NCBI GenBank assembly: GCA_001603505.1
Contig: LUZC01000019.1
Coordinates: forward strand, 1-32,682
DNA: 32,682 bases
Source: Bacteroidales bacterium Bact_11
GTDB lineage: Bacteria; Bacteroidota; Bacteroidia; Bacteroidales; UBA932
Reading direction: 5' to 3'
In this document: piece after piece, positions 6,335 through 14,701 of the stretch
How the letters are laid out: the number at the start of each line of letters is the position of its first letter
Position numbering within the stretch: the first letter of the stretch is position 1
Notes under the pieces: model-generated
The model's input: only the letters and a program-made list of their open reading frames with translations
What the model was told of the DNA's origin: nothing
The model's database searches: none
Made by a program: the position numbers and the translations under genes

Positions 6335-8590
6335 ATGAAAAGAATCCTCTTCCCCACGCTCCTGCTGATAGTGCTGGCCACGGCCTGCACCAAACCGTAT
6401 TCGCCCCAGGAGAAACTCACGGCCAATGACGCCGAAATCAACGCCATCATCGCCCAGATGACACTCGAGGAGAAAGTGGAAATGCTGCACAGCAAGACCA
6501 ACATGTCCTCGGCCGGCGTGGAACGCCTCGGCATCGCCGACATCAACTACGCCGACGGCCCGTTCGGCATCCGCGAGGAAGGCGTGCCCAACGGCTTCCA
6601 GTCGGCCGGCTGGACGCTCGACTCCGCCACCTACTTCCCTACCGGCAGCGCCCTCGCCGCCACCTGGAGCGAAGACCTCGCCTACAAGTACGGCACCGGC
6701 ATGGGCCGGGAAGCCCGCCTCCGCGGCAAAGACGTGATTCTCGGCCCCGCCGTGAACATCCAGCGCCTGCCCGTGGGCGGCCGCACTTATGAGTACCTCA
6801 GCGAGGACCCGATCCTCTCCGCAGCCCTGGCCCTCTACTACACCAAGGGCGTGCAGGACGAGGGAACAGCCGTGTGCATCAAGCACTTCGCCGTGAACAA
6901 CCAGGAAACCAACCGCGGCAGCGTCAACGTAAAGATCGACGAACGCACCCTCCGCGAAATCTATCTCAAGCCGTTTGAGCGTGCCATCATCGAAGGCGGC
7001 GCCATGAGCGTGATGCCGGCCTACAACAAGGTCAACGGCGACTACTGCTCCGAAAACGAACATCTGCTCAATGAGATCCTCCGCGGCGAGTGGGGCTTCA
7101 AGGGCATGACCGTGTCTGACTGGGGCGGCACCCACAGCACCATGGGCGCCATGCTCCATGGCCTCAACGTGCAGATGACGGGTTCCAACTACCTTGGCCA
7201 GCCGGTCATCGACTCCATCGCCACCGGCGCGCTCACCGAAGAACAGGTCGACGAAAAGGTCCGCCAGATCCTGCGCGTGCGCTACGCCATCGCTCCGGTA
7301 CCCGCCGATGTGGCCAATACCGAAATGACCTCGCAGCCCGAGAGCCAGCGCATCGCCCGAGAAGTGGCCGAGAAGGCCATCGTCCTGCTTAAGAACGAAG
7401 GCATCCTGCCCATCAAGGCTGAGGTGAAGAAGATTGCCGTCATCGGCCAGAACGCCGTACTTAAAACACAGAGCGGCGGCATGGGCGCCGGCGTCAAGGC
7501 CCTCTACGAGATCACCCCGCTGGAAGGCATCCGCACCCGTGCGGGAGAAGGCATCGAAGTGTCCTACGCACCCGGCTACAAGAACTATCCGGGCTTCCGC
7601 TGGGGACCGGCCCCCGCCGAGCCCAATCCGCTCGAAGCCGCTGCCATCGACGAACCGGCCGATCCGGAACTCCTCGCCGAGGCCGTAGCCCTGGCCAGCA
7701 CTGCCGACCTGGTGATCTTCTTCGGCGGAACCAACAAGAGCATCGAGACCGAAGGCTCCGACCGGAAGGATATCAAACTCCCCTGCGGCCAGGAAACCCT
7801 CGTCCAGGCCCTCTACGAAGCCAATCCGAACCTGGTCAGCGTGCTGATCTCCGGCGGTCCGACCGACCTGCAGGTGCTTGAGCCCGCCTCCCCGGCCATC
7901 GTCCAGGGCTGGTGGAACGGCACCGAGGGCGGCACCGCGCTCGCCAAGGTGCTCTTCGGCGACATCGCCCCGTCGGGCAAGCTGCCGTTCACCTTCCCGA
8001 AGAAACTGGAAGACAGCCCCGCCTATGCGCTGGGCAACTTCCCGGGCAACAACACCGGCGGCGACCTCTTCACGCTGATGTTCCGGCCCGACGTCATCAA
8101 GATGACCCCGGCCGAGCGCCAGGCGCTGATCGACGCCCTGCCCAAGCCGGAATCCGACTACACCGAACGCTTCTATGTCGGCTACCGCTGGTTCGACACC
8201 CAGAAGGTGGAGCCGATGTATGCCTTCGGGCATGGCCTATCCTATGTGATCTTCGATTACGACGGCATCAAGGCGTCCGTGAAAGGCGACAAGGTGAAAG
8301 TCTCGTTCCAGCTGACCAACGAAGGCGAAATGGAAGCCGACGAAGTGGTCCAGCTCTATGTGCAGCGCCTCCGATCCAATGTGGAATGGCCGGAGAAGGA
8401 GCTCAAGGCCTTCAAGCGTGTCAGCGTCAAGCCGGGTGAGACCAGGAAGGTTTCCCTCGAAATTCCGCTGGCCGACCTCCGCTACTGGAACGAAGAGACG
8501 AATGCCTGGGATCTGGAGCACGGCCAGCTGCGGCTCCTGCTGGGCAGCGCATCCGACGACCTCCGTCTCACCGCAGAAGTCACCATCTAA
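6335..8590 (+). CDS. GH3 family beta-glucosidase/xylosidase-type lipoprotein
   Basis: 751 residues. The SPII signal MKRILFPTLLLIVLATAC is lipidated at C18. The GH3 barrel carries INYADGPFGIR, the Lys-His pair K183-H184 (IKHFAVNNQETNR) and the nucleophile D262 (MTVSDWGG). The alpha/beta domain runs from about 345 to 600 with IVLLKNEGILPI and the APSGKLPFTFP block. The family's YRWFDT...YAFGHGLSY junction leads into a C-terminal fibronectin-III-like domain (about 640-751). This is the canonical three-domain GH3 plan of beta-glucosidases and beta-xylosidases. Sugar specificity cannot be read from sequence. It sits 14 bp after the first GH3 and 3 bp before the esterase, a tight operon. Probably periplasmic or surface lipid-anchored. 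Confidence 0.9.
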   Translation: MKRILFPTLLLIVLATACTKPYSPQEKLTANDAEINAIIAQMTLEEKVEMLHSKTNMSSAGVERLGIADINYADGPFGIREEGVPNGFQSAGWTLDSATYFPTGSALAATWSEDLAYKYGTGMGREARLRGKDVILGPAVNIQRLPVGGRTYEYLSEDPILSAALALYYTKGVQDEGTAVCIKHFAVNNQETNRGSVNVKIDERTLREIYLKPFERAIIEGGAMSVMPAYNKVNGDYCSENEHLLNEILRGEWGFKGMTVSDWGGTHSTMGAMLHGLNVQMTGSNYLGQPVIDSIATGALTEEQVDEKVRQILRVRYAIAPVPADVANTEMTSQPESQRIAREVAEKAIVLLKNEGILPIKAEVKKIAVIGQNAVLKTQSGGMGAGVKALYEITPLEGIRTRAGEGIEVSYAPGYKNYPGFRWGPAPAEPNPLEAAAIDEPADPELLAEAVALASTADLVIFFGGTNKSIETEGSDRKDIKLPCGQETLVQALYEANPNLVSVLISGGPTDLQVLEPASPAIVQGWWNGTEGGTALAKVLFGDIAPSGKLPFTFPKKLEDSPAYALGNFPGNNTGGDLFTLMFRPDVIKMTPAERQALIDALPKPESDYTERFYVGYRWFDTQKVEPMYAFGHGLSYVIFDYDGIKASVKGDKVKVSFQLTNEGEMEADEVVQLYVQRLRSNVEWPEKELKAFKRVSVKPGETRKVSLEIPLADLRYWNEETNAWDLEHGQLRLLLGSASDDLRLTAEVTI

Positions 8591-8593
8591 GCC

Positions 8594-9685
8594 ATGAAAC
8601 GCAGCTTCCTCCTGCTGGCCGCCCTGCTCGGCTGCGCCCTGCCCCTGTCGGCCCAATGGTTCCGGCAGCCCACCCCCAACGACACCCTGCAGTCGGTACG
8701 CATGCTGCCCGACGGAAAGGTGCTGTTCCAGCTCTATGCCCCTGAGGCCAAGACGGTTGCCGTGACCGGCGACCTGCCCTGGGACAAACCCGTGAAATTC
8801 GAAAAGAACGCCGACGGCGTATGGCAGGGCCTCTGCGACGGTCTCGCCGACGGCTGCTTCCGCTATTCGTTCCTCGTCGACGGCGTGCGTGTCCAGGATC
8901 CGAAAGCCCCGCTTTCGGCCGAGCAGGCCTCCGTCCTGACCAAAGGCGAAGGCTATGTAAAAGACGTGCCACACGGCGCCATGTCGCAGCGCTGGTATTG
9001 GTCGTCTACCCTCGGCTGCCTGCGGCGCATGCATGTATGGACGCCCGCCGGCTATGAGAAATCCGCCGAGGCGCTCCCCGTTCTCTACCTCATCCACGGC
9101 GGAGGCGACAACGACGCCTCCTGGCCCGGCGTGGGCGCGGCTGGCTGGATTCTCGACAACCTGCTGGCCGAAGGCAAGATGGTGCCGATGATTGTGGTGA
9201 TGCCCAACGGCACCATCGCCACCGACGACATGATGGGCGAAGTGCCCCTCTTCGGCGAAGACATGGTGGAGAGCATCATCCCCTTCGTGGAAGCGAACTA
9301 CCGCGTCGTGGCCGACCAGGACCACCGCGCCATGGCCGGCCTGTCGATGGGCGGCATGGAGACCATCGAGACGGCGTTCCTGCATCCCGAACTGTTCAGC
9401 CACGTGTGGGTGCTGAGTTCCAGCTTCTCGCCCGGCAGGCAGAAAGAATACATCGACCGCATCAAGCTGAATGACATTGCGCCCGCGCTGAACCGCAACT
9501 TCAAGGCCCTGTATTTCACCCAGGGCGGCCCTGCCGACATCGCCTACAAGAACTGTCAGGAGGCCCTGGGGTACCTGAAGGAAGCCGGTGTCAACTATAA
9601 GTACCTGGAAAACGCACAGGCCGGCCACAGCTGGACCACCTGGCGCGCCGACCTGCAGGTACTCGCCCCGATGCTGTTCCGATAA
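8594..9685 (+). CDS. CE1-type esterase with N-terminal E-set domain (feruloyl/acetyl esterase-like)
   Basis: 363 residues with an SPI-type signal (MKRSFLLLAALLGCALPLSAQ). Residues about 35-125 form an immunoglobulin-like E-set/CBM48-like domain (VLFQLYAPEAKTVAVTGDL, FRYSFLVDGVRVQDP). The alpha/beta-hydrolase domain follows with YLIHGGGDNDASW (oxyanion region), nucleophile S251 in GLSMGG, a probable acid Asp in GGPADIAYKN and catalytic H345 in GHSWTTWR. This architecture belongs to the esterase D/CE1 group that includes feruloyl and acetyl esterases in Bacteroidetes hemicellulose loci. It starts 3 bp after the GH3 stop, so it is co-translated with it. It is paralogous to the minus-strand esterases at 9841-13013 across the terminator. 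The acyl group it removes is unknown. Confidence 0.87.
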   Translation: MKRSFLLLAALLGCALPLSAQWFRQPTPNDTLQSVRMLPDGKVLFQLYAPEAKTVAVTGDLPWDKPVKFEKNADGVWQGLCDGLADGCFRYSFLVDGVRVQDPKAPLSAEQASVLTKGEGYVKDVPHGAMSQRWYWSSTLGCLRRMHVWTPAGYEKSAEALPVLYLIHGGGDNDASWPGVGAAGWILDNLLAEGKMVPMIVVMPNGTIATDDMMGEVPLFGEDMVESIIPFVEANYRVVADQDHRAMAGLSMGGMETIETAFLHPELFSHVWVLSSSFSPGRQKEYIDRIKLNDIAPALNRNFKALYFTQGGPADIAYKNCQEALGYLKEAGVNYKYLENAQAGHSWTTWRADLQVLAPMLFR

Positions 9686-9720
9686 CAGATGCTCGGTCAA
9701 GCCGGGCATGGCCCTCTGCT

Positions 9721-9829
9721 GCTGCAACGGACACAATTGACAATCAGTCGTTTACGAAAACTGCTCCCCATCTGAACGATGGGGAGCAGTTCTTTTAATG
9801 TGCTGTCTTTCAGGTGCGTCCGTTGCAGC
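9721..9829. repeat. 12-bp inverted repeat flanking the terminator
   Basis: GCTGCAACGGAC at 9721-9732 and its exact reverse complement GTCCGTTGCAGC at 9818-9829 bracket the terminator hairpin. Both copies lie in the short gap between two convergent operons. They could be a long-range stem or the ends of a small inserted element. No target duplication was evident. Confidence 0.6.
9757..9797. terminator. Bidirectional intrinsic terminator between the two convergent operons
   Basis: A perfect 13-bp stem, ACTGCTCCCCATC (9760-9772) with GATGGGGAGCAGT (9778-9790), encloses a 5-base loop. It has TTCTTTT on the plus side and AAAA (a U-run in the minus transcript) on the other, so it can stop transcription from both directions. 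It separates the GH3/esterase operon from the PUL esterases. Confidence 0.9.
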
Positions 9830-9840
9830 GCAAAAGGACG

Positions 9841-11055
9841 CTAACGGAAGATCAGCGGCACGAACTCGCTGAGGTAAATACGCCAATTGCGCCAGATGTG
9901 ACCGCCGTCGGTCTCCATGTAGGTGTACGGGTACCTGTTCTCATCGAGCTTCTTGCGGAAGTCGTTGTTCGACTGGATGAGGAAGTCGGTGGAACCAATG
10001 CCGATCCACAAGAGCTTCGGTTTCTTGGAGAAGTAGGTTGCCAACTTCTTGTCGAAATCCTGATAGATCGGGCTGACGGAAGGATCGCTTACGCCGATGG
10101 CGGCGGAGAACATGCCGGACCAGCCGAACATGTCGGGGTTGTTGAGCGAAATGTACAGCGTGTGGAAACCGCCCATCGAGAGGCCGCAAATAGCGCGGGA
10201 CTCCTTCTTGGCAATGGTGCGGTAGTGGCTGTCGATGAATTTCACGATTTCGGGGAACGACGTCTCGAAGGTGCCTTCCATGGTCTGGGGCAGCTGCATC
10301 GTGGGACGCGTATAATCCATCGAATTCTCGAGCGGGGCAGCCTCCTGCGAGATGTTGCCGTTGGTAAAGACCACGATCATGGGCTTCGCCTCACCGCGGG
10401 CAATCAGGTTGTCTAGAATCTGGCAGGCACGGCCTTGCGTGACCCAGGCATCCTCGTCGCCGCCGATGCCGTGGAGCACGTACAGCACGGGATACTTCTG
10501 CTTGGGATTGTTCTCATAGCCAGCCGGCGTGTACACGGTCATGCGGCGGTCGAAACCGGCCACGGCCGAAGGATACCATACCTTCGATACGGTGCCATGC
10601 GGCACGCGGTGGATGGCGTAGAGGTCGCTGCGCTCGCCGGCCTTCGGCACGAGCAGCACGCTGGTCAGCGACGCGATGTCGCGGTTGACGAACACGTTGT
10701 TACCATCAATCACGGAGTTGCCGTCGACGGTAAACGTGTAGGTGTACATTTCAGGAGCCACCACAAACGGCGTGGTGTATTCCCACACGCCGCCGGGTTT
10801 CTCGACGAGGTCGGCCACGCCGGGCGCGTCGTAGGTCATCTTGTTGCCGTTCATCTCGAACTCCAGCTTCTGCGTCGGAAGGAAGTCACCGGTGACCTGC
10901 ACCTTCACGGCCTTGGGAGCGCGGTAGCGGAACGTTACCGTGCCGTCGGGGTTGATGACGGGGGATTCAACGTTGGGACCGCCCCATAGGGCCTGCTGCG
11001 CGAAAGCAGAAACGGTCAGCATAAGGACTGCAAACAAGGAAATGATTCTTTTCAT
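9841..11055 (-). CDS. CE1-type esterase with N-terminal E-set domain (PUL esterase 3)
   Basis: 404 residues from the ATG at 11055, chosen because MKRIISLFAVLMLTVSAFAQ is an SPI signal; the longer frame only adds residues inside the upstream gene's 3' end. The N-terminal E-set domain (about 25-140) shows VTFRYRAPKAVKVQVTGDF and YTYTFTVDGNSVID. The hydrolase domain has YVLHGIGGDEDAW, nucleophile S293 (GLSMGG), an Asp in GSTDFLIQ and H386 (GGHIWRNWR), so the triad is complete. It is the last gene of the minus-strand PUL operon, 8 bp after the preceding esterase, and is followed by the bidirectional terminator. It is clearly a paralogue of the 11064-12203 and 8594-9685 enzymes. Likely acts in the periplasm on acylated oligosaccharides; specificity is inferred only. 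Confidence 0.88.
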   Translation of the reverse strand: MKRIISLFAVLMLTVSAFAQQALWGGPNVESPVINPDGTVTFRYRAPKAVKVQVTGDFLPTQKLEFEMNGNKMTYDAPGVADLVEKPGGVWEYTTPFVVAPEMYTYTFTVDGNSVIDGNNVFVNRDIASLTSVLLVPKAGERSDLYAIHRVPHGTVSKVWYPSAVAGFDRRMTVYTPAGYENNPKQKYPVLYVLHGIGGDEDAWVTQGRACQILDNLIARGEAKPMIVVFTNGNISQEAAPLENSMDYTRPTMQLPQTMEGTFETSFPEIVKFIDSHYRTIAKKESRAICGLSMGGFHTLYISLNNPDMFGWSGMFSAAIGVSDPSVSPIYQDFDKKLATYFSKKPKLLWIGIGSTDFLIQSNNDFRKKLDENRYPYTYMETDGGHIWRNWRIYLSEFVPLIFR

Positions 11056-11063
11056 GACGCAGT

Positions 11064-12203
11064 TTATTTGAACAGTTTCTGGGCGAAGGTATTCAGGTAC
11101 AGACGCCAGTTCGACCATACATGGCCGCCGTCGGACACGAAATACTCGTGGTCGAGGCCCTGCTCGGTGAGCTTGGCGTGCATCTCCTCGGCACCCTGGA
11201 ACAGGAAGTCGGTGTTACCGCAGGCCAGGAAGTAGAGCTTCACGCCGGCCTTCTTGAGGGCAGCGATCTGCTCGGGCGTTGCGCTGCCGGCTGCGGAGAG
11301 CGGGCAGATGTAGTCGAACATCTCCGGATACAGGATCGAGGCGGAAATGGTATGGCCACCGCCCATGGACAGGCCTGCAATGGCACGCGAAGCCGGCTTC
11401 GGGATGGCGCGGAAGTTCTTCTCGATGAAGGGGACGATTTCCGTGCAGAGGCTCTTCACGTAGAGGTCACGGTTCTCGGGAGCACGCCAGTCGATCGGCT
11501 TTTCGGGGATGTTGAGCGTACGGGCGGCCGCCTGGCCGGGGTTGCCGTTCGGCATGACCACGATCATCGGCTCGGCAAGGCCCTTCTCAATGAGGTTGTC
11601 GAGGATCTGGGCGGTGCGGCCCATCGAGATCCAGGCTTCCTCGTCACCGCCTGCGCCGTGGAGGAGGTAGAGCACCGGATACTTCTTCTTGGGGTTGTTT
11701 TCGTAGCCGTAGGGCGTGTAGACAGTCAGGCGACGGTCCATGCCCAGGATGTTGCTGTGGTACCAGGGATGACTCACGGTACCGTGGAGATTGGCTTCGC
11801 CATAGTTCTCCGTACGTTCACCGGGCACCAGGAGCATCGGCAGATAGCGGGTGCCGTCGCGCTGCACGAGCACATTCTGCGGGTCATTCACGGAAACACC
11901 GTCCACCACGAAATTGTAAGTGTAGATTTCCGGGCTCGGAAGGGGAATGGTCACTTCCCAGACGCAGTTCTCACCGCGCTTCATGTCGATGGTGCCGAAC
12001 CAGGGGTTCTCCATCCACGAACCGCTGAGTTTCACAACGGTCGCATAATCGGCCTTCAGGCGGAAAGTCACACTGTCCTGCGTGATTTCGGGCGAAATGA
12101 TGGGTTTCTGGTTGCCCCAGAAAGCGAAATTGGTCAGTTCCTGTGCATTAAGTGCCGAGACGGTCAGCATCAGGAATGCAAATATGGACAATACTTTTTT
12201 CAT
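11064..12203 (-). CDS. CE1-type esterase with N-terminal E-set domain (PUL esterase 2)
   Basis: 379 residues with an SPI signal (MKKVLSIFAFLMLTVSALNAQ). The E-set region at about 35-130 contains VTFRLKADYATVVKLSGSW and YTYNFVVDGVSVNDPQN. The alpha/beta-hydrolase domain contains YLLHGAGGDEEAW, nucleophile S279 (GLSMGG), an Asp in GNTDFLFQ and catalytic H361 (GGHVWSNWR). It shares its signal peptide style, its domain order and the motif DRRLTVYTPYGYENNPK with the next gene, so the two probably arose by tandem duplication and then diverged. Gaps are 6 bp from the lipoprotein esterase upstream and 8 bp to the next esterase, consistent with one transcript. Feruloyl or acetyl esterase activity is the family expectation; no residue seen here settles which. 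Confidence 0.88.
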   Translation of the reverse strand: MKKVLSIFAFLMLTVSALNAQELTNFAFWGNQKPIISPEITQDSVTFRLKADYATVVKLSGSWMENPWFGTIDMKRGENCVWEVTIPLPSPEIYTYNFVVDGVSVNDPQNVLVQRDGTRYLPMLLVPGERTENYGEANLHGTVSHPWYHSNILGMDRRLTVYTPYGYENNPKKKYPVLYLLHGAGGDEEAWISMGRTAQILDNLIEKGLAEPMIVVMPNGNPGQAAARTLNIPEKPIDWRAPENRDLYVKSLCTEIVPFIEKNFRAIPKPASRAIAGLSMGGGHTISASILYPEMFDYICPLSAAGSATPEQIAALKKAGVKLYFLACGNTDFLFQGAEEMHAKLTEQGLDHEYFVSDGGHVWSNWRLYLNTFAQKLFK

Positions 12204-12209
12204 ACGATT

Positions 12210-13013
12210 TTATTTAAAACTTTCTCCCACTTTTTTCAGGGTTTTCGGAAGGCATTCCTGCCAGAAATTCCAGTAATGGATGCCGGAGCGGGCAATCCAC
12301 TCCACGGTCATGCCCTGGGCTTTCATGTAGTCGGCCACTGTCTGGGCGTCGGCATTGTTGACCGTCGTGTCTTCCGTTCCCACCTCGATGGTGAAGTGCG
12401 GGAAGACCTTCTTGTCGGACTGCGCGTCGATGAAAGCCTTGAACGAGCCGACATCGGTTGCCGGGCTCATCGCGTAGGCATACGTGAACTTGGACGGATA
12501 CTTCAGGGCATGGTAGAGCGTACCGTAGCCGCCCATCGACAGGCCGGCCACGGCCCGCTTGCCGCTGAACTTGTACTTTGTCTCGACAGCCGGCATCAAC
12601 TCCTCGTGGAAATAGGTTTCGAAACCATTCCAGACATAGAAGGTCATCTGGGCGTCGGGCATCACGATGATCATCGGCGTGCCACCCTGATTCTTGATGT
12701 AGTTGTCGGCAATCTTCTGCGCATCGCCCTTGTCGAGCCAGGCCCCCTGATCGTCGCCGGCGCCATGCAGCAGATACAAGATCGGATAGGCCTTGTTCTC
12801 GTCGAACTTCGGCGGCAGATACACATTGTACTTCATCTGCTGCTTCATGGCCGTGCTCTGGATCGTCACGTTCCGCTTGATTTCGGAATTGGAGAACAGC
12901 AGGTCTTTCAAGTCCACCTGTCCCCCACCGTCATCCGGCTTCGGATCGCCACAGGCACCGAGCGCCAGTGCGCTCAGTGCCAGGACAATCGCGATTGAGA
13001 AAAAGCGTTTCAT
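12210..13013 (-). CDS. CE1-type esterase lipoprotein, single domain (PUL esterase 1)
   Basis: 267 residues with an SPII signal MKRFFSIAIVLALSALALGAC (lipidation at C21) and a short GDPKPDDGGG linker. Unlike its two downstream neighbours it has no E-set domain. The hydrolase core begins at about residue 50 with MKYNVYLPPKFDENKAYPILYLLHGAGDD (positions about 61-89). The nucleophile is S159 in GLSMGG, the probable acid lies in VGTEDTTVNN and the histidine is H246 in SGIHYWNFW. Lipid anchoring suggests it could work at the cell surface, before import, while the SPI esterases act in the periplasm. Its start codon abuts the stop of the surface lipoprotein gene with no spacing (TAAATG), so translation is coupled. 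It resembles the small esterases of xylan-degrading loci. Confidence 0.87.
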   Translation of the reverse strand: MKRFFSIAIVLALSALALGACGDPKPDDGGGQVDLKDLLFSNSEIKRNVTIQSTAMKQQMKYNVYLPPKFDENKAYPILYLLHGAGDDQGAWLDKGDAQKIADNYIKNQGGTPMIIVMPDAQMTFYVWNGFETYFHEELMPAVETKYKFSGKRAVAGLSMGGYGTLYHALKYPSKFTYAYAMSPATDVGSFKAFIDAQSDKKVFPHFTIEVGTEDTTVNNADAQTVADYMKAQGMTVEWIARSGIHYWNFWQECLPKTLKKVGESFK

Positions 13014-14681
13014 TTACTCGAACTTGCCCACGAATTCGTAGCCGGTGGAGCCGATGAACTTGTAGGTATCGTCGGCCACCTTGGTCACAGAAAGGGTTTC
13101 ACCGGGATTCACGAGGACGACGGAGCCGTCACCGGCGAGGTAGCGGGTACCGCCCATGCCCATGCCCCACATGCTCAGGTCGTAACCGTTGCCGAAGGTA
13201 TGGTCTTCATGCGCATACTCTTTGCAGACATACTCGCCGGAGTAGTCGGTAGCGCCTTCCGTCAGGACGAGCTGGAACCACACCGACTCTACGCCATCCT
13301 TGTTTTTCAAGGTCAGGTTGTGGGTCTTAACGCCAGCGACGGGAGTGAAGGTCTCATCGACCGGATCGCTCAGTTCCACCGTCATGGTGTAGTCCGGTTC
13401 ATCGGAGCCGCCGCCATTGCCGAAGATGAAATCATAGCCGTTGCCGGAGATTTCCCACACATCATCGCCGAGCAGGGACACGCTGAGGGTCTCACCCGGG
13501 TTGATCAGGACGACGTTGCCGTCCTTGATGTAGCGGGAGCCGCCCATGCCCATGCCCCACATGCTCAGGTCGTAACCGTTGCCGAAGGTATGGTCTTCAT
13601 GTGCATATTCCTTGCAGAGATAGTCGCCGGAATAGTCGAAATCACCTTCCTTGAGGACGAGCTGGAACCAGGCGACCTCTTCGCCAGCCTTGTTCCGGAG
13701 CGTCAGGTTGTGGGTCTTCACGCCGGCAACCGGAGTGAAGGATTCATCCACGGGATCGCTCAGTTCGTCGGTGTAGCTGTAGTCGGGCGTCGGTACCACA
13801 GACGGGCTCAGCGCTTCGATTTCACCGGTGAAGACAGCCCAGTGCGGATAGGTCTCTTCAGAACCCCAGGTAATGACGAACTTGCTGCCCTTCTTCTCGA
13901 CGGTGATGGGTTCCTTGCTGATATGCGTGCACACATCGTTGGCCCACCAGCAGGTGCCCCAGTGCATGATGCCCATGCCCCACTCGCTCAGGTCGTACTC
14001 ATAGCCGGGAGCGTACTGTCCGGGACCTACGTTCTCGCTGGAAGCGGCAGCCGTATACACGCCTTCGTGCAGGACGCCGTCGGCGCTGTAGACATCGGCG
14101 GTCAGCGCATAGCCTTCGCCGGTAGGCGTACCCATCATGTCGACGCTCATGCCCGGCGTGCTCACCTTGAAGGTCACGGTGTTGTTGGTATTGACCTGGG
14201 CGACCAGGAGTTGCGTCAGCGCCACCGGTTCCGGATCGGGTTCGTAGACGATGTCGCCTTCCCACTTGGTGCGGTACGGATTGCCGTCGGTGTCGAACAG
14301 GACGAAGATGAGTTTATAGAGGTCACCCGCCTTCTTTTGGACGGTGATGTTACCCGATTTGACGGTCTTGCCGTTGATCGTGGTCGGACCCACGAGGTAG
14401 CAACCGGTGGATTCACCGGGGCCGTACACATTGGATTCGAGATAATACTGCGCACGGGCGCCCACCAGGGACACGTCGACCGATGCGCCGCCGTCGCCGG
14501 CGAATTTCAACGTAAACACGCGGTTGGTCGCGGTCTTCTCAAAAGACGACGAGACCAGCGTGGTCAGGACGGGTTCCTGCGCATCCGGAAACATGCCGGT
14601 CAACGGATCCAGCGCGGTGCTGGTGCAGGAAGCAAGGGCCAGAACGGCCGCCATCATACTGATTATGAATGTTCTTTTCAT
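13014..14681 (-). CDS. Repeat-containing surface lipoprotein, probable SusE-position glycan-binding protein
   Basis: About 555 residues. The start at 14681 (MKRTFIIS) is preferred over the ATG at 14690 because an AAAGGA sits 8 bases before it. SPII lipidation is at C19 (LALASC). The body appears to be four beta-sandwich-like modules. Two N-terminal ones are divergent. Two C-terminal modules of about 130 residues are near copies, both containing LSDPVDE.FTPVAGVKTHNLTL and EYAHEDHTFGNGYDLSMWGM. A weak third version (GYEYDLSEWGMGIMHWG) occurs in module 2. No catalytic motif was seen. Its place directly after susD (20 bp) is that of SusE/SusF-type surface glycan-binding proteins, and conserved Trp/Tyr in the repeats would suit carbohydrate stacking. 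The binding function is inferred from position and composition. Confidence 0.72.
   Translation of the reverse strand: MKRTFIISMMAAVLALASCTSTALDPLTGMFPDAQEPVLTTLVSSSFEKTATNRVFTLKFAGDGGASVDVSLVGARAQYYLESNVYGPGESTGCYLVGPTTINGKTVKSGNITVQKKAGDLYKLIFVLFDTDGNPYRTKWEGDIVYEPDPEPVALTQLLVAQVNTNNTVTFKVSTPGMSVDMMGTPTGEGYALTADVYSADGVLHEGVYTAAASSENVGPGQYAPGYEYDLSEWGMGIMHWGTCWWANDVCTHISKEPITVEKKGSKFVITWGSEETYPHWAVFTGEIEALSPSVVPTPDYSYTDELSDPVDESFTPVAGVKTHNLTLRNKAGEEVAWFQLVLKEGDFDYSGDYLCKEYAHEDHTFGNGYDLSMWGMGMGGSRYIKDGNVVLINPGETLSVSLLGDDVWEISGNGYDFIFGNGGGSDEPDYTMTVELSDPVDETFTPVAGVKTHNLTLKNKDGVESVWFQLVLTEGATDYSGEYVCKEYAHEDHTFGNGYDLSMWGMGMGGTRYLAGDGSVVLVNPGETLSVTKVADDTYKFIGSTGYEFVGKFE
13150..13211 (-). repeat. 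62-bp direct repeat, copy 1, in the surface lipoprotein gene
   Basis: Identical to 13540-13601, offset by exactly 390 bp (130 codons). It encodes the segment EYAHEDHTFGNGYDLSMWGM and following glycines in the last module. Flanking sequence is similar but with substitutions. Confidence 0.9.
13540..13601 (-). repeat. 62-bp direct repeat, copy 2, in the surface lipoprotein gene
   Basis: Second identical copy of the 62-bp block at 13150-13211, in the penultimate module. The 390-bp period keeps the reading frame, so recombination between copies would add or remove one whole module. Confidence 0.9.
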
Positions 14682-14701
14682 GATATTCATCCTTTAAAGT
14701 A

